Shown in pieces: positions 26,030 to 36,618 of a stretch of DNA of 64,000 bases. The notes under the pieces are model-generated. The model saw nothing but the letters and a program-made list of their open reading frames with translations. It was not told where the DNA came from and did no database searches. This stretch comes from Ostrinia nubilalis. Lineage: Eukaryota; Arthropoda; Insecta; Lepidoptera; Crambidae. The stretch spans positions 4,960,001-5,024,000 of the forward strand of contig NC_087096.1 of the NCBI RefSeq assembly GCF_963855985.1, read 5' to 3'. The translations under genes and the position numbers were made by a program. Each line of letters begins with the position of its first letter. Within the stretch, counting starts at the first letter, position 1.

Positions 26030-26198
26030 TAAGCGCTCCTGCACACGACTCCGCCGCCGCGCCGCCGCTGCGCTTTGATGGTGTGGTGGCGGCGTGGCGG
26101 CGGCGCGGCGGCGGTGTGGCGGCGGGCTTTACTCGGTGCGTATGAACAGTGTAGGGGCGCGGCGACGGCGCGTCGGCGGCGTCTTGTGCAAGAGCGCT
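26030..26198. repeat. GC-rich inverted repeat with GGC/GCC triplets
   Basis: Outer arms AGCGCTCCTGCACACGACTC and GTCTTGTGCAAGAGCGCT face each other around CCGCCGCCGCGCCGCCGC and (GGC)n-type runs. In an AT-rich setting this is a strong composition island. It looks like a MITE with GC-rich interior and is not a coding triplet repeat. Confidence 0.5.
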
Positions 26199-27573
26199 AA
26201 ACCTACCGATCTGCCGACATGAGTCACGTTGTCAAAAGTCATAGATTGTACTAGACGTTGACAAGATTCTTTTGAAACAAATTCGCTGACACCAAGCCGT
26301 TAGGCTTGTAGGTAGAGTCCTTTAGATAGACATTTTCTTCTGCTTTTATCGAAATATGCCGAAAGGCTGGCTGGCTGAAGTCTTGCAAAGTTTGGATATA
26401 AGGCCAAAAGGCTGACTAATACCAGAAAATTTCAGACTTTCCCGGAGAAATCTGAAAGTGGTGACACCCTATTCTCGTGGCCGAGTAATAAATTAAGGGT
26501 CCTAATCCAGCACTTGTCACGGGACTCTTCTTGCTCGGTGAGTCAGTTTGTCTCTTTTTTAATTCTAAATAGGTCAGATTCAGACAAAATAGCAGTTAGT
26601 AGGAGTTAAGGTAAAGTACATCTAACGCTACGTCAAGTAAACCCTATGGCATTGTATGTGAGTTGTTATAACAGTTATTTTACAACAAAAATGTGGTCTC
26701 ATGTTCTTCAGTTGACTGTACAACAAAGACTAGAATGCTCTTTAATAACATTTGTTTTTCATATTAAAACACACTTAGGTACAGAAGATGGCATACCAAG
26801 CCATGGTACTGTACTGCACTTCCACAATTACTGTCTCCATATCAATTTTATGCGTACTAATTTGATTACTTTGAGAAAATAGACAACGTAGTTAGTTCTT
26901 TGAATAATTGAATAATCACAAGAAGAACAGCGCGCGTACTCCCTTAGGATTAATCTATAACCAAATTAACCCTAAAACAAATTGGTCTACAAGAACTGAA
27001 AAATGCCTGGACTTTTCAATTGGATTTGCCTCTCAGAATTTTAGTTTCATGAATAAATCCCACGTATTCTTATTATTAGCCAACCATTTTGTATTCTGGC
27101 TATAAACGAGAAACTTTAGGTACTAGCGAACCAGAGCAATAGTAAACGTTAACATAAATAACGCAGGTTTTTGCTTGATTTGAAATGCAAACCATAGTTG
27201 GAGGTAGTCCAGCATTGCTGTCGTCCACAAGCTGAGATATCCTTTGGCTGGAATTTAGAAGAATACGGGCGTAAATTGAAGAATACGGGAGTGAGAGAGT
27301 CAGTGACCTTTCGCTTTTATAAATATAGATTTGAGGTGACGTTGAATTTTTATTCTTATCAATTCAGCATCACTGCGTTCAACAAGCGAAATTGATGCAG
27401 TTAACCAAGTTATGACGTCATTGATGCAATGCCCATACTCAAAATTTACGCGATCCATTGCGACCATTTTTACGCACGATCAAATGAACGCAATAAAGTA
27501 GGCGCGAGCTACGTTTGCACTATTCGCGCTATACTCAAACTACATAATGTTATTGAAGTTTCCTTTGATATTC
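26199..27573. other. Intergenic, no gene seen; second duplicate at 26481-26550
   Basis: Contains the partner of the 24161-24230 duplication. The 60-80 codon frames at 26646-27395 lack motifs. Confidence 0.4.
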
Positions 27574-27731
27574 CTCATCATCATCATCATCATTTCAGCC
27601 ACAGGACGTCCACTGCTGAACATAGGCCTCCCCCAATGACTTCCACATCGCACGGTTGGTAGCGGCCTGCATCCAGCGCCTTCCTGCTACCTTTATCAGG
27701 TCGTCAGTCCACCTTGTGGGTGGTGGTGGTT
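27574..27731 (-). mobile_element. RTE-type LINE 3-prime end
   Basis: On the minus strand it encodes the segment with KVAGRRWMQAATNR and EAYVQQ up to the stop, then a (TGA)n tail (CATCATCATC on plus). The 5-prime side stops at CCACCTTGTGGGTGG. Confidence 0.8.
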
Positions 27732-28103
27732 ATTGATATTCCTATTTATAATTAAAAAAAATACACAAACTTCTGTCAAAAACAAAAACCTGTCGTTGAA
27801 AAGTTTCACTGGCGACCAAACTGTAGTTCCTGGCTAAACAGGAGTTGCAATGGTGGGAAAGAGAGGTGGGATGAGTCCCATACTCTGTCGTTTCACTCTT
27901 GGTAGAGCGATCAGAAGTAGGTAGAGTCACAGCTCTCCGTATCTTCTGTAGGTCTAGGATGCGCATTATGATAAACGTTTATTGTGGCGTTTATCGAATT
28001 TACGCGATAAGCCGTTTGACGTCTGAAATCTATATTAAAAGCGAAAGGTCACTGGCTGACTGACTCACTGACTCATCACGAAATCTCTGAAACAAGGAAA
28101 CTA
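27732..28103. other. Intergenic, no gene seen
   Basis: Short GACTGACTGACTCACTGACT word at about 28056 suggests a trace of the repeat family at 28575-28840. Confidence 0.35.
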
Positions 28104-28532
28104 AGGGCTCAGTATGTGAATCTGTTATATCAGCCTCAATGTTCCACTTACATTTATAGAAAAAATGTATTCAATATGTGTATCACATTGTTTAACAACC
28201 TTCCAGACAATTTAAAAACTTTGGACTGTAAGCTATTTAAAATAAAATTGACTGAATGGTTATTTGAGTACTGTTTTTACAGCATGAATGAATTTATGGA
28301 TTATAAAAATATGACAATGTAAATGTAGGTAAATAATAAATTGACTAAAGTAATGTAATGATATAATTGAATGTAATGTTAATAAAGAGTGATCCTACTG
28401 ACTTACCACTTGACAAAATGTATTTGCACACCTGCATGCAGGTTGAATACTTGTACTAAAAATTTTTTGTAAGAACCTTATAACGTGTATTCTGGCAAAT
28501 AAACGCTTCTTATCTTATCTTATCTTTTAAAC
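28104..28532 (+). mobile_element. Non-LTR retrotransposon 3-prime end with TTATC tail
   Basis: The end of a reverse-transcriptase frame (28119-28322) is followed by about 180 bp of 3-prime UTR and a TCTTATCTTATCTTATCTTT tail at 28508-28530. Tails of short tandem repeats mark several insect LINE clades. It is 5-prime truncated. Confidence 0.7.
28119..28322 (+). pseudogene. Non-LTR reverse transcriptase, C-terminal tail
   Basis: About 60 codons contain LFNNLPDNLKTL, KIKLTEWL and the FYSMNEF ending, the pattern (LP..L, short helix, FYS..EF) that closes many insect CR1/jockey-type ORF2 proteins. All catalytic domains are missing. Confidence 0.65.
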
Positions 28533-28574
28533 TACAAGTGCTAGGAGTCTCAAGTTCCTTTTAGAGCGTAGGTG

Positions 28575-28840
28575 CTAAGGGGGTAAAACGGGATCCACGC
28601 GTACGAAGTCGCGGGCAGGCGTTAGTCTAAATATAATAATTATGTATAATCACTCAAAGGTGACTGACTGACTGACTGAGTGACTGACATAGTGATCTAT
28701 CAACGCACAGCCCAAACCACTGGACGGACGAAATTTGGCATGCAGGTAGATGTTATGACGTAGGCATCCGCTAAGAAAAGATTTTACGAAACTCCACCCC
28801 TAAGGGGGTAAAACGGATTCGGGCGGCCGCTAGTCATCAA
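28575..28840 (-). repeat. Dispersed retroposon-like repeat, minus-strand copy
   Basis: Carries the reverse of the 18318 family: CACGCGTACGAAGTCGCGGG, (GACT)n near 28662-28690, CAACGCACAGCCCAAACCAC, and an inverted end with GGGGGTAAAACGGATTCG. Confidence 0.65.
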
Positions 28841-29729
28841 TAAAATTTTGTCACGGAATTCAAAGTTATACTGGTTAATATGCCAATAAGAAGGTTTCAA
28901 GGAAATGGCACGACCACAGCGTCAATTCGCCTCCGCAATGGGCATACTTTGCATCCATTCAGAGAGACAAATGGCAAAGTGGTTATCATAGACAAAAAGT
29001 GCCCATGTTTAGGGCTTTTATCTCGCCAATAACCCTGCGGTTCATTGTTCACGGGTCGAGCCCTGTAAATAGGGTTGGCAAAATATAATATTGCAGAATT
29101 TTACTGAAAATGGTAACAACAATATTTAAAAAAAAATTATGGAAGGTAGGAAGCTTGTATCGTGGGTATCAGACAAAGGATATTATAAATTATTGTTAAA
29201 TTGATAGACACCATTGTTTGTGAAGTAATATTTAAAATATCTACTAATAAGTATAATAGCACAGAGAAAACTCCCAGATACACACACAAAATACAAAAAT
29301 GGTAGCACTAACGTTCTAAATAGGTCAATGACAATTTAATCTGACTCATAATCCAGATGTTTAGAAGTTTTACCAATAAATCAATCATTATAGCATTCAA
29401 CCTTTTTTATCTAACGTCAAAGGCTATTTAAAGAACTCAACGACATTTAAATACTTAATAACGCAACAAAATAGCCGTCCTCCCTGATCCCTCCCATTAT
29501 CCCGGGAAGGGCCGTCAAAAAACGTTTCTATTTATGGGGAGCTTTTAAATTGTGTGTTCGAATTTCAAAAGCTGTTAAAACAAAGGATTACAACTTTGGC
29601 AACCCTACTTGTATGATTAATATATCGCTAAACAGAGGAAAGGTCCAACTCTATATTTAGGAGTACCCACTCCTGTTTGAACCTTTCCTGGTTTTGACGT
29701 CTATGAACACGCTTGTGCGAACACTCTTA
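28841..29729. other. Intergenic, no gene seen
   Basis: AT-rich, no recognised repeat or coding island. Confidence 0.4.
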
Positions 29730-29915
29730 GGCTGAGTTGCACCCAACTTTGACCGTAACTATAACGATAACCGGTGCTTTTTGTATGGAGTTTGTCAGAT
29801 TTTTGACGTTTGTTAACCCTTAACTGGTATCGTAAATTGGACATACGTAACTGGTATCGTGGGGGCCGCGCGGCCCCCATACTATGTTTGCTTCTAGCAA
29901 GTATGTTTTACCTAT

Positions 29916-30236
29916 TGTTTAACCCTCCCTTAGTGAGAGGGTGGAATTCCCTCACCCTGAGCACTCCTAGCCGTTATCACTCCTATCACTCACTCCTACA
30001 CTGACTAGGGGTACTACTAACTAGTGAATCAAACACCGTCTTGAGGTCAACTGAATTCAATTTTATTCTTTCCTCGGTTATATATAAAGGGCGGGCAAAA
30101 AATCTGGACACCGCGCGCTAATATTTTGCCTTAATCTAAGAGGTGCCATCTATTGGCCAAACTACGTGAACTACCTGTCATCTAGCGCGCGGTGACATCT
30201 ATCGGTAAACCACGAAACCTTAAACCGACGTCAACA
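29916..30236 (-). repeat. 3-prime LTR of the BEL/Pao element (321 bp)
   Basis: On the plus strand it begins TGTTTAACCCTCCC next to the CCTAT duplication and ends GACGTCAACA, so TG...CA in both senses. On the minus strand it has TATATATAA and GAATAAA, plausible promoter and poly-A signals. The inner boundary is inferred from TG/CA and the adjacent purine-rich tract. Confidence 0.7.
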
Positions 30237-30373
30237 TAATCGCCCACCAAGGACAAATATGCAATTTGTCCTTCCTTAACTAACAAAACAAACAATGTAT
30301 CTACCCGATAACTGCTAACTTAAAAATCAAACTATTCAACTACCTTAGAGTACTTATTCTATCTTATACCTAT

Positions 30374-33300
30374 TTACATATCAGTCTCTATTGGAAGCAG
30401 ACACAACTTAGATATTGGGCGCTTAATTGTCCCATTTTTTGTTTTAAGCGTTATTACCCTAACTAAATTGTCCTGTCCCGGATGGACAGCATAAACTCTA
30501 CCATACAGCCAGCGGCAGGGAGGTAATCCGTCCTCCTTCACCAACACGACATCGCCCACCTGTGGTTGAGGCTGCTGTTATGACCACCTGTACCGATTAT
30601 AGAACTTTGTTAAGTACTCACGAGACCATACTTTCCAAAATCTTGCAGCATTCTCTGAGTTTACTGCCAACGCCTTAAAGAACTAACATTATGAGAGTCA
30701 TAATTTTTATCAGGAGCCGTGACAATAGGCTCTCCCACAAGGAAATGACCAGGAGTCAAAACAGAAACACCTTCAGCATCGCTTGAAACAACTGACAGCG
30801 GTCTTGAATTAAGACAGGCTTCTACTTGACCGTTGAACCATCTGCTATTTCTCACTAATCTTGGAATTGATACCTGCTTGACTGGTGCGACTCTTGTTTT
30901 AGCAGTTAACAGTGACACACGAACGTTCCCTTGGGAGTCGATCACCTGGACATAAACCACCGCCGCTTATGCCTCTTTGGAGGCATCACAGAAGTTATGC
31001 AATTCGACTACGCAATTAACCTCAGTGTGGACCCATCTTGGTATGTTATTTGATTCGAACAGTTTCAGCTCTTCCCGGTAAGTAAACCACTCATCCAATA
31101 TATTTGTCAGTACAGCTTCATCCCATTCAATTCCTGCTAACCATAGCTTCTGAATTAGTAATTTTGACTTCATGATGCTGGGTCCTACCCAGCCCAATGG
31201 ATCATAAAATCGTGATATATCACTAATTATTTTCCTTTTTGTTACAGGATGTTCCAGCGTCGGGAGTTTGACAGCGTAACGGAATGAATCTTCACTGCGG
31301 TCCTAGGTAAGTCCAACTATCTTCATTGTTTCATCCGACTTAATCTTCAATCCCTCTTGAACATCTTTCATCCCTGTTTCTCTTCTCATCTCTTCTATTA
31401 ATTCGTCACAGTTACTCGTCCATTTCATTAACTCGAATCCTCCTTTTTCTAGCAATTCATTCATTTCCTTAAATATCTGGAATCCTTCTTCTTTAGTTTG
31501 ACATCCCGTCAATAGGTCATCCATGTAAAAATCTCTTAAGACTCTCTCCGCTGCCATAGGATAACTCCCACCCTCATCAATAGCCACTTGTTGCAATGTC
31601 TTGACAGCCAAGTATGGCGCAGATGCAGTTCCAAACGTCACTCTTAGCATTCTATAGTGATTTATCTCAGTTTCAGGGTCATCTCTCCAGAGTACCCGTT
31701 GATAATCCACATCTGATTCCGAGATCTTCACTTGCCGATACATTTTGGCTATGTCAGACGTGAGACAAACGGGGTACGTACGCCATCGCATCACTAAGTG
31801 CCGTAGCTCTGACTGTAAGGTAGGTCCCACTAGCAGGTTATCATTTAGAGACATATTATTCTTACCCTTACAGGAGGCATCGTACACTACCCGTACCTTC
31901 GTCGTTTCCCTGTCTTCTCGTATGACTGCGTGATGGGGTAAGTATATCGCCAATGGATTGTCAACTTGATCATCAGGTACAAGTTCCATGTGATTCAGAT
32001 CTATGTATTCTTGCATCACTTCAGAGTACTTCTCTCTCAAGGCTTCATTCTTCATGAATTTCCGTTCCAACGAAAGAAATCTCCTTTCAGATATCTCCCT
32101 GGAGTTGTCTACACAAGGAGGAGCATTCTTCAAGGGAAGTCGAACTACATATCTCCCTTCCTCGTCTCTTGAAGTTGTCTTTGTGAATATCTCCTCACAT
32201 CTTTTTTCTTCCTCTGTAAACATTTTCTCTCTTTTTATTTCAGGTTCCGCTTCCAGTTCCCAGAACTTCTTAAGGAGATCATTTTCATCGATCAGTGAAT
32301 GCATTACTACTATACTCTTTGGCTTCTGCTGTGAATCCATAACCGTGCCCGAAATGATCCAGCCTAAAGCTGTAGATTGTGCAATCACTCCACCCTGGAT
32401 ACCTTTCCTTAATCCTTCTTGCAGAATCTGCCCGTACACATCTGCACCTAACAAAATATCCACTTTGTTGGGCGTGTGGTACTCAGGGTCAGCCAAGGTA
32501 AGTCCCGTTAAATCCAAACCTTCCAGGTCACCAACCTTTTTCGCTGGAAGAAAAGCTGTGATCTTTTTTAACACGTACGCCTTGACCTTGAACTTGATTT
32601 CAGGATTGACCCGTGACTGCAAGTTGATGTTAACCGTCGAGTTGATGATGACCTTTTTATCTCCTCCCAAACCTGATACAACGTTTTTCTCCTTTGACTT
32701 CTTTAAACCCAAACATTGTATCGTCGCTTCGGTCACAAATGACGCCTGCGATCCTTGATCGAGCAAAGCGCGTACCGTTCTCCGTGTTCCGTTATTAGCT
32801 TCAATATTTACCACAGCTGTAGCTAATAGTACCTGTTTTCCCGTTTTATCCGCCGAAAAACACGAAGTAATAATTCCTTCTGCACCTCCTGCTTCTTCAG
32901 TAAGCGTACAACTGACTACTGCCGAAGACCCTTGCTCCTTATCATCACTGGCTTCTGAAATAAATTTCCCATTAGAATGAAGCAGTGAGTGGTGCTTCCT
33001 TTTGCAGATCTGACACCTTGTTTTGATACGACAATACTTAGCTGGGTGACTTCTACCTAAGCAATTGAAACAAATATTATTGTCCTGCACGAAATCTCTA
33101 CGTCTGTCAACTGTTTCTTTCGCAAAACCCGGGCAAAATGCAAGTGTGTGTGCTTCCTTACATAAAACACAACTATGGTTATTTACATGGAGGGCTTTCA
33201 ACTTATTTGAATTTTGAGTCACGTTTTTCCTAGGTGTGTTGGATCCAGAAACCAAAAATTCGATTGCGCGGTATCTATTTGTCAAAAACTCCTGAAACAT

Positions 33301-34185
33301 TGAATATGTTGGTAGCTGATCAGCCGAGCTATGACTATTCACGTAAAACTCCCAACTACGTTTGGTTTCTGTGTCCAATTTCTGACTCAAAATATGTACA
33401 ACAATCACGTCCCAGCTCCCCACGTTGACACCAATGTTCAGTAAAGTGGACATACAATCATTCGTGGTGTCAATCAGTTCTTTCAGTATGGGTGCGGACT
33501 CATTAACCATGGGTTTCTGATTGAAAAATCTAATCAACGTTTGTTGACATATGTACTTCTTATTATTGTATCGCTCCTCCAGTAATTCCCAACATCTGTC
33601 ATAGTTACATTCTGCGATCGAAATGTGCTTCACAAGCTGTTCCGCTTCGCCTTTGAGATAACTTTTTAAGTAATGGAACTTTTGAACCTTTGTTAAGTTA
33701 TCATTATGATGCACCAATGAACTAAACAAATCAAAAAATGTTGGCCATTCCGAATATTTGCCAGTAAAAAATGGTACTACAATTTTGGGCAAATTAAGAT
33801 GACTCGGTTTCGAAACAACTTGAGAAGCACCATCTTGGGAACAGCAGGGATTCAAGTTCGAAGTAAATTTCAGTAAACTGGTTTTTAACTCACATTTATA
33901 CCAGGTATACATTTCTTCCATTTTATCATATAAATCATCTTTCACATAAGAGGAATCAGTCAATTCATCAGACCCTGCATTACGCATTAATTCCCGGTGG
34001 CCTGATGCGAAGTCTACCCATAACTGTTCAACCAACTCTATTATATTTTCTATGTATTCCTTTGAAATTTGATTTGCTGATAATTTATTGAAATTTACTT
34101 TATTTTTCTCAAGACGTTTATAAATGTCATACTGAAAGCGCATTACGTTTTCTATTTCAGTTTTGAATTCCCTGCGTTTCGCCAT
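30374..34185 (-). pseudogene. BEL/Pao gag-pol polyprotein, broken
   Basis: The ATG at 34185 (the frame extends 7 codons upstream without ATG) opens a 960-codon frame to 31303. In order: coiled and helical gag region; zinc knuckles including CFNCLGRSHPAKYC (about residue 371); aspartic protease motif DQGSQ (about 473); reverse transcriptase with SDIAKMY and YMDD (about 887). Breaks follow: TAG at 31303 where the family has Trp; TAA at 30967; a jump from the start of RNase H directly into the integrase C-terminal part (VEACLNSRPLS), deleting most of RNase H and the integrase core; TAA at 30661; a frameshift; another stop; then a C-terminal segment with GDVVLVKEDGLPPCRW ending at 30374. Gag, protease and RT remain open; the rest is dead. 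Confidence 0.9.
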
Positions 34186-34364
34186 TTTACGAAATTTAAA
34201 AAACAATAAGCGATAAACAAAATAAATCTAAATTTAAAAATAAAGTCTTTAAAAAAGTAAATCGCTTGTCAAAATAAATTCGAAACGCACTGACACTTGA
34301 CACTTGACACACACAATTAAAATTTTACTTACAGTGACAACTTCACACGAATTATGCCGAATCG

Positions 34365-34808
34365 CTACGTAGAGATGACGAACCTCCTTCTCCCTCTGGC
34401 AGGAGGGCTGCTCTGAGGGCGTTCCTCCGTCCTCTGGTCACCAAACCTGACGCGCCGACTTGTTGCGCTGTCTGAGGTCCTCACGACCTCTGATGTGACC
34501 GTCTTCCTCCTCCAGCTGCAGCCTCTGTGGTAGGGCTGCAGAACTCCCCTCTGTCCTCCCACGTTACTGGATCCTGACGCGCGCCGAGCAGCAAGCCAAG
34601 CGCCGTCTGAGGTCCTCTTCTGGGCCTCTGAGTTGAACGTGGGGTACTCCCGTTGCAGCCTCTGAGGGCTGCCCGAGGACCCTCCTCCGTCCTCCGATGG
34701 CACCGATCCTGACGTACGCTGGCTACGCTCAGCGCCGTCTGAAGTCCTCCTGCGGACCTCTGGGGTGCCCCACAGCAGCAGTCCACTGCTCGTGGAGGAG
34801 GAGTCCAC
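34365..34808 (-). CDS. Repeat-rich leader frame of the BEL element (147 codons, doubtful)
   Basis: Between the primer-binding site and gag, an open frame from 34808 to 34365 contains about three tandem units of roughly 45 codons, each starting with a (R/K)RTSDGA-like or RTSDSA word. The units are 130-140 bp in DNA, GC-rich and in frame. An overlapping 101-codon frame exists in another register. Either this is a small extra protein or a tandem-repeat leader RNA; I know no family match. Confidence 0.35.
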   Translation of the reverse strand: MDSSSTSSGLLLWGTPEVRRRTSDGAERSQRTSGSVPSEDGGGSSGSPQRLQREYPTFNSEAQKRTSDGAWLAARRASGSSNVGGQRGVLQPYHRGCSWRRKTVTSEVVRTSDSATSRRVRFGDQRTEERPQSSPPARGRRRFVIST

Positions 34809-34838
34809 TCCTTCGGACGCTAGTACTTCCTCACTAGC

Positions 34839-34856
34839 ATCCGGCTCGAAGGACCA
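34839..34856 (-). other. Primer-binding site, tRNA-Tyr
   Basis: On the minus strand the site starts TGGTCCTTCGAGCCGGAT, the complement of the 3-prime end of insect tRNA-Tyr including CCA (18 nt). It directly follows the CA end of the 66-bp terminal segment, as expected downstream of a 5-prime LTR. Confidence 0.8.
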
Positions 34857-34922
34857 TGTTTAACCCTCCCGGAGTGCTCAGGGTGAGGGAATTCCACCCT
34901 CTCACTACGGGAGGGTTAAACA
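34857..34922. repeat. Palindromic 66-bp stand-in for the 5-prime LTR
   Basis: TGTTTAACCCTCCCG at 34857 and its exact inverse ending at 34922 enclose an imperfect palindrome centred on GGAATTCC. The outer part is the inverse of the last 50 or so bases of the 3-prime LTR. The CCTAT duplication lies right outside and the primer site right inside, so nothing else of the LTR is present. Confidence 0.8.
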
Positions 34923-35227
34923 CCTATGTACTTGAATAAATGCTCATAAATGATAAATATCAGGCTCGTTCTATGTAATCATTTAGTTTTTATTTTATTA
35001 AATCTTCTTACTTATATACTTCAAGTTGTTACATAATAGTAACAACTTTTACGTAATATTTTTTTAACGTTACAAATATGTATGAAACCTTTCGTTTAGA
35101 AAGTTATAACCAAAATGTTATTATTTTATTTAATCCATAATAATGTGAACTTAATAATAAATAACGTTTTAATGTAATGTTTAAAAAAATAATAAGTATT
35201 TTATATAAATAAAAACATAAATATTAT

Positions 35228-35445
35228 GTTGACAAACATTAGCAGGTTCTGGTGGATTTTCAGACTACTTGTATTTATTTTTTCATAGTAGCTGGATTGA
35301 CTAGGTCCTACAACATCTTCATTTTCACTCTCTGAAGAAAAAACTTCAGAATCAGAATCAATTTCCTCATTATCGACCGAATATTGGTTATTGGGTCTTC
35401 ACCATGACCTATAATTTTATTATCACTATATTCTTCTTCTGGCAT
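35228..35445 (-). pseudogene. piggyBac transposase N-terminal remnant, copy 2
   Basis: ATG at 35445 starts MPEEEYSDNKI, then after a frameshift an acidic segment with SDSEVFSSESENEDVVG, and in a third frame a KYK..SENPPEPANV region with one stop. Same piece as in 12937-13160; catalytic domain absent in both. Confidence 0.75.
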
Positions 35446-35821
35446 GCCACTAATCACTAATTTGGAATCAAAAACTTCGTTCTAGGTATCTTCTATTGTT
35501 TCATCACTTAAAAGTCATCAATACTGCAAAAAACAAAAAAAAACAAATAAAAATTGCCATGAAAAAAAAACTAACGTAACTGGTATTGTGGGGGCCGCGC
35601 GGACCCCAACACGTGCATAACTTCGTCCTGGTGAATGATGCAGTGCTGAAACGCCTGCACCAGACGCGAGTAGCGCCGTAATGAGAATACCATAAATTTT
35701 GGCTGCCCACGATGCGTAGCTTCTTAGAAATCAAAGAAAACGTCATGCGTGGGGGCCGCGCGGCCCCCACGATACCAGTTAAGAGTTTAAGTTAAAATAA
35801 GATGGTGCAACTCAGCCTTAA

Positions 35822-36099
35822 TCGGTTCTCAACAGGTGCTCCTGTCTGAAGTTTTTAATCGTGATCTTGATTCAGCTGTTTTATCGCAACAACTCCTTCG
35901 TAGTCGAAAGACAAGAGTTGAGGCTTGAATCTCTACACCTAGATAAAGCGACATTATTTTGTGACAGCTTTAATTTAGAAATGTGAAATAACCTATTTAC
36001 ACAAAACGCAGAATTAAAGCTATTTCGTAATTGAAATTGTCACATACTATGTGTAGAATTGACGACAAAAACGTAGTACCGCAGACATCAAGAGAACAA
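35822..36099. other. Intergenic, no gene seen
   Basis: Weak inverted similarity (GTGTAGA words at about 36053, TCTACAC at 35931) only. Confidence 0.35.
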
Positions 36100-36425
36100 C
36101 GAGGCTAGTCTAGCAGCACTACATGAACCAAGAACAACCAAAGCCATCTCATCAAAGGCCAGACCGCCCATCTCATCGCATCAACGCTCAGTCCTATCAA
36201 CGATAACCCATCTTTACCTATTTTCCTAGACCAGGCTCAGGATGCATATCTACTTGGTTGTGGTCGACCGGTCGCGGTTTAAAAGACGCAGCGGCTAGTC
36301 GGCCGTCCTCTCCCATCCCAGAGCGTGTCTTTCCTTAAAATCGTGCCCCCTGGTATACCGGTTTGACCGGGACAGGCCTCGTCCTGGCTGGGTCGGCACT
36401 ATCGTATCGTATCGTATCGTATCGT
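36100..36425 (+). mobile_element. Probable LINE 3-prime end with TATCG tail
   Basis: A GC-rich stretch (GGCCTCGTCCTGGCTGGGTC) ends in five or so TATCG units at 36398-36425. The layout resembles a non-LTR element tail; no reading frame survives, so the class is uncertain. Confidence 0.4.
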
Positions 36426-36471
36426 ACTATGTGTAGAGGAGAGAGGTCGTGATTTTATGTGCGTGCGACAT

Positions 36472-36618
36472 CCACCCACAAGGTGGACCGTCGACATCAT
36501 AAAGGTAGCAGGAAGGCGCTGGACGCAGGCCGCTACTAACCGGTCAACATGGAAAGCATTGGGAGAGGTCTATGTTCAGCAGTGGACGCCCTATGGCTGA
36601 AATGATGATGATGATGAG
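36472..36618 (+). mobile_element. RTE-type LINE 3-prime end
   Basis: Encodes the region from HPQGG-frame remnants through GRRWTQAATNRSTWKA to the stop after QQWT, then (ATG)n. Starts at the same CCACCCACAAGGTGG point as the 27574 copy. Confidence 0.75.

Larger units (their letters stand above)
29916..34922 (-). mobile_element. BEL/Pao LTR retrotransposon, decayed
   Basis: A 5-bp duplication CCTAT (29911-29915 and 34923-34927) bounds the element, and ends are TG...CA. The order on the minus strand is a 66-bp terminal palindrome, primer-binding site, repeat-rich leader, gag-pol pseudogene, purine-rich GGTGGGCGA-type tract, 3-prime LTR. It sits in the piggyBac-like element, whose other copy supplies the empty-site sequence. 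RNase H and the integrase core are deleted, so it cannot move by itself. Confidence 0.9.
29817..35786 (-). mobile_element. piggyBac-like element, copy 2 (host to the BEL element)
   Basis: TTAA at 29813-29816 and 35787-35790 flank CCCTTAACTGGTATCG and its inverse; the right end reads AAGAGT instead of AAGGG, a small lesion. Terminal GC palindromes lie at about 29863-29884 and 35752-35773, with a variant near 35590. Its left end equals the right end of copy 1 in reverse, so it lies in the opposite direction. Without the BEL insertion it is about 0.96 kb and carries only a transposase N-terminal remnant (35228-35445). Confidence 0.85.
29730..35821. repeat. MITE family C, copy 3, split by nested insertions
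   Basis: Left part 29730-29816 (TTAGGCTGAGTTGCACCCAA through GACGTTTGTTAA) and right part 35787-35821 (TTAAGTTAAAATAAGATGG to CTCAGCCTTA) form one copy with a piggyBac-like element inserted at its internal TTAA. Confidence 0.8.

Noticed and set aside
31745..32758. Plus-strand frames of 62-251 codons
   Set aside because: They are antisense shadows of the BEL gag-pol frame.
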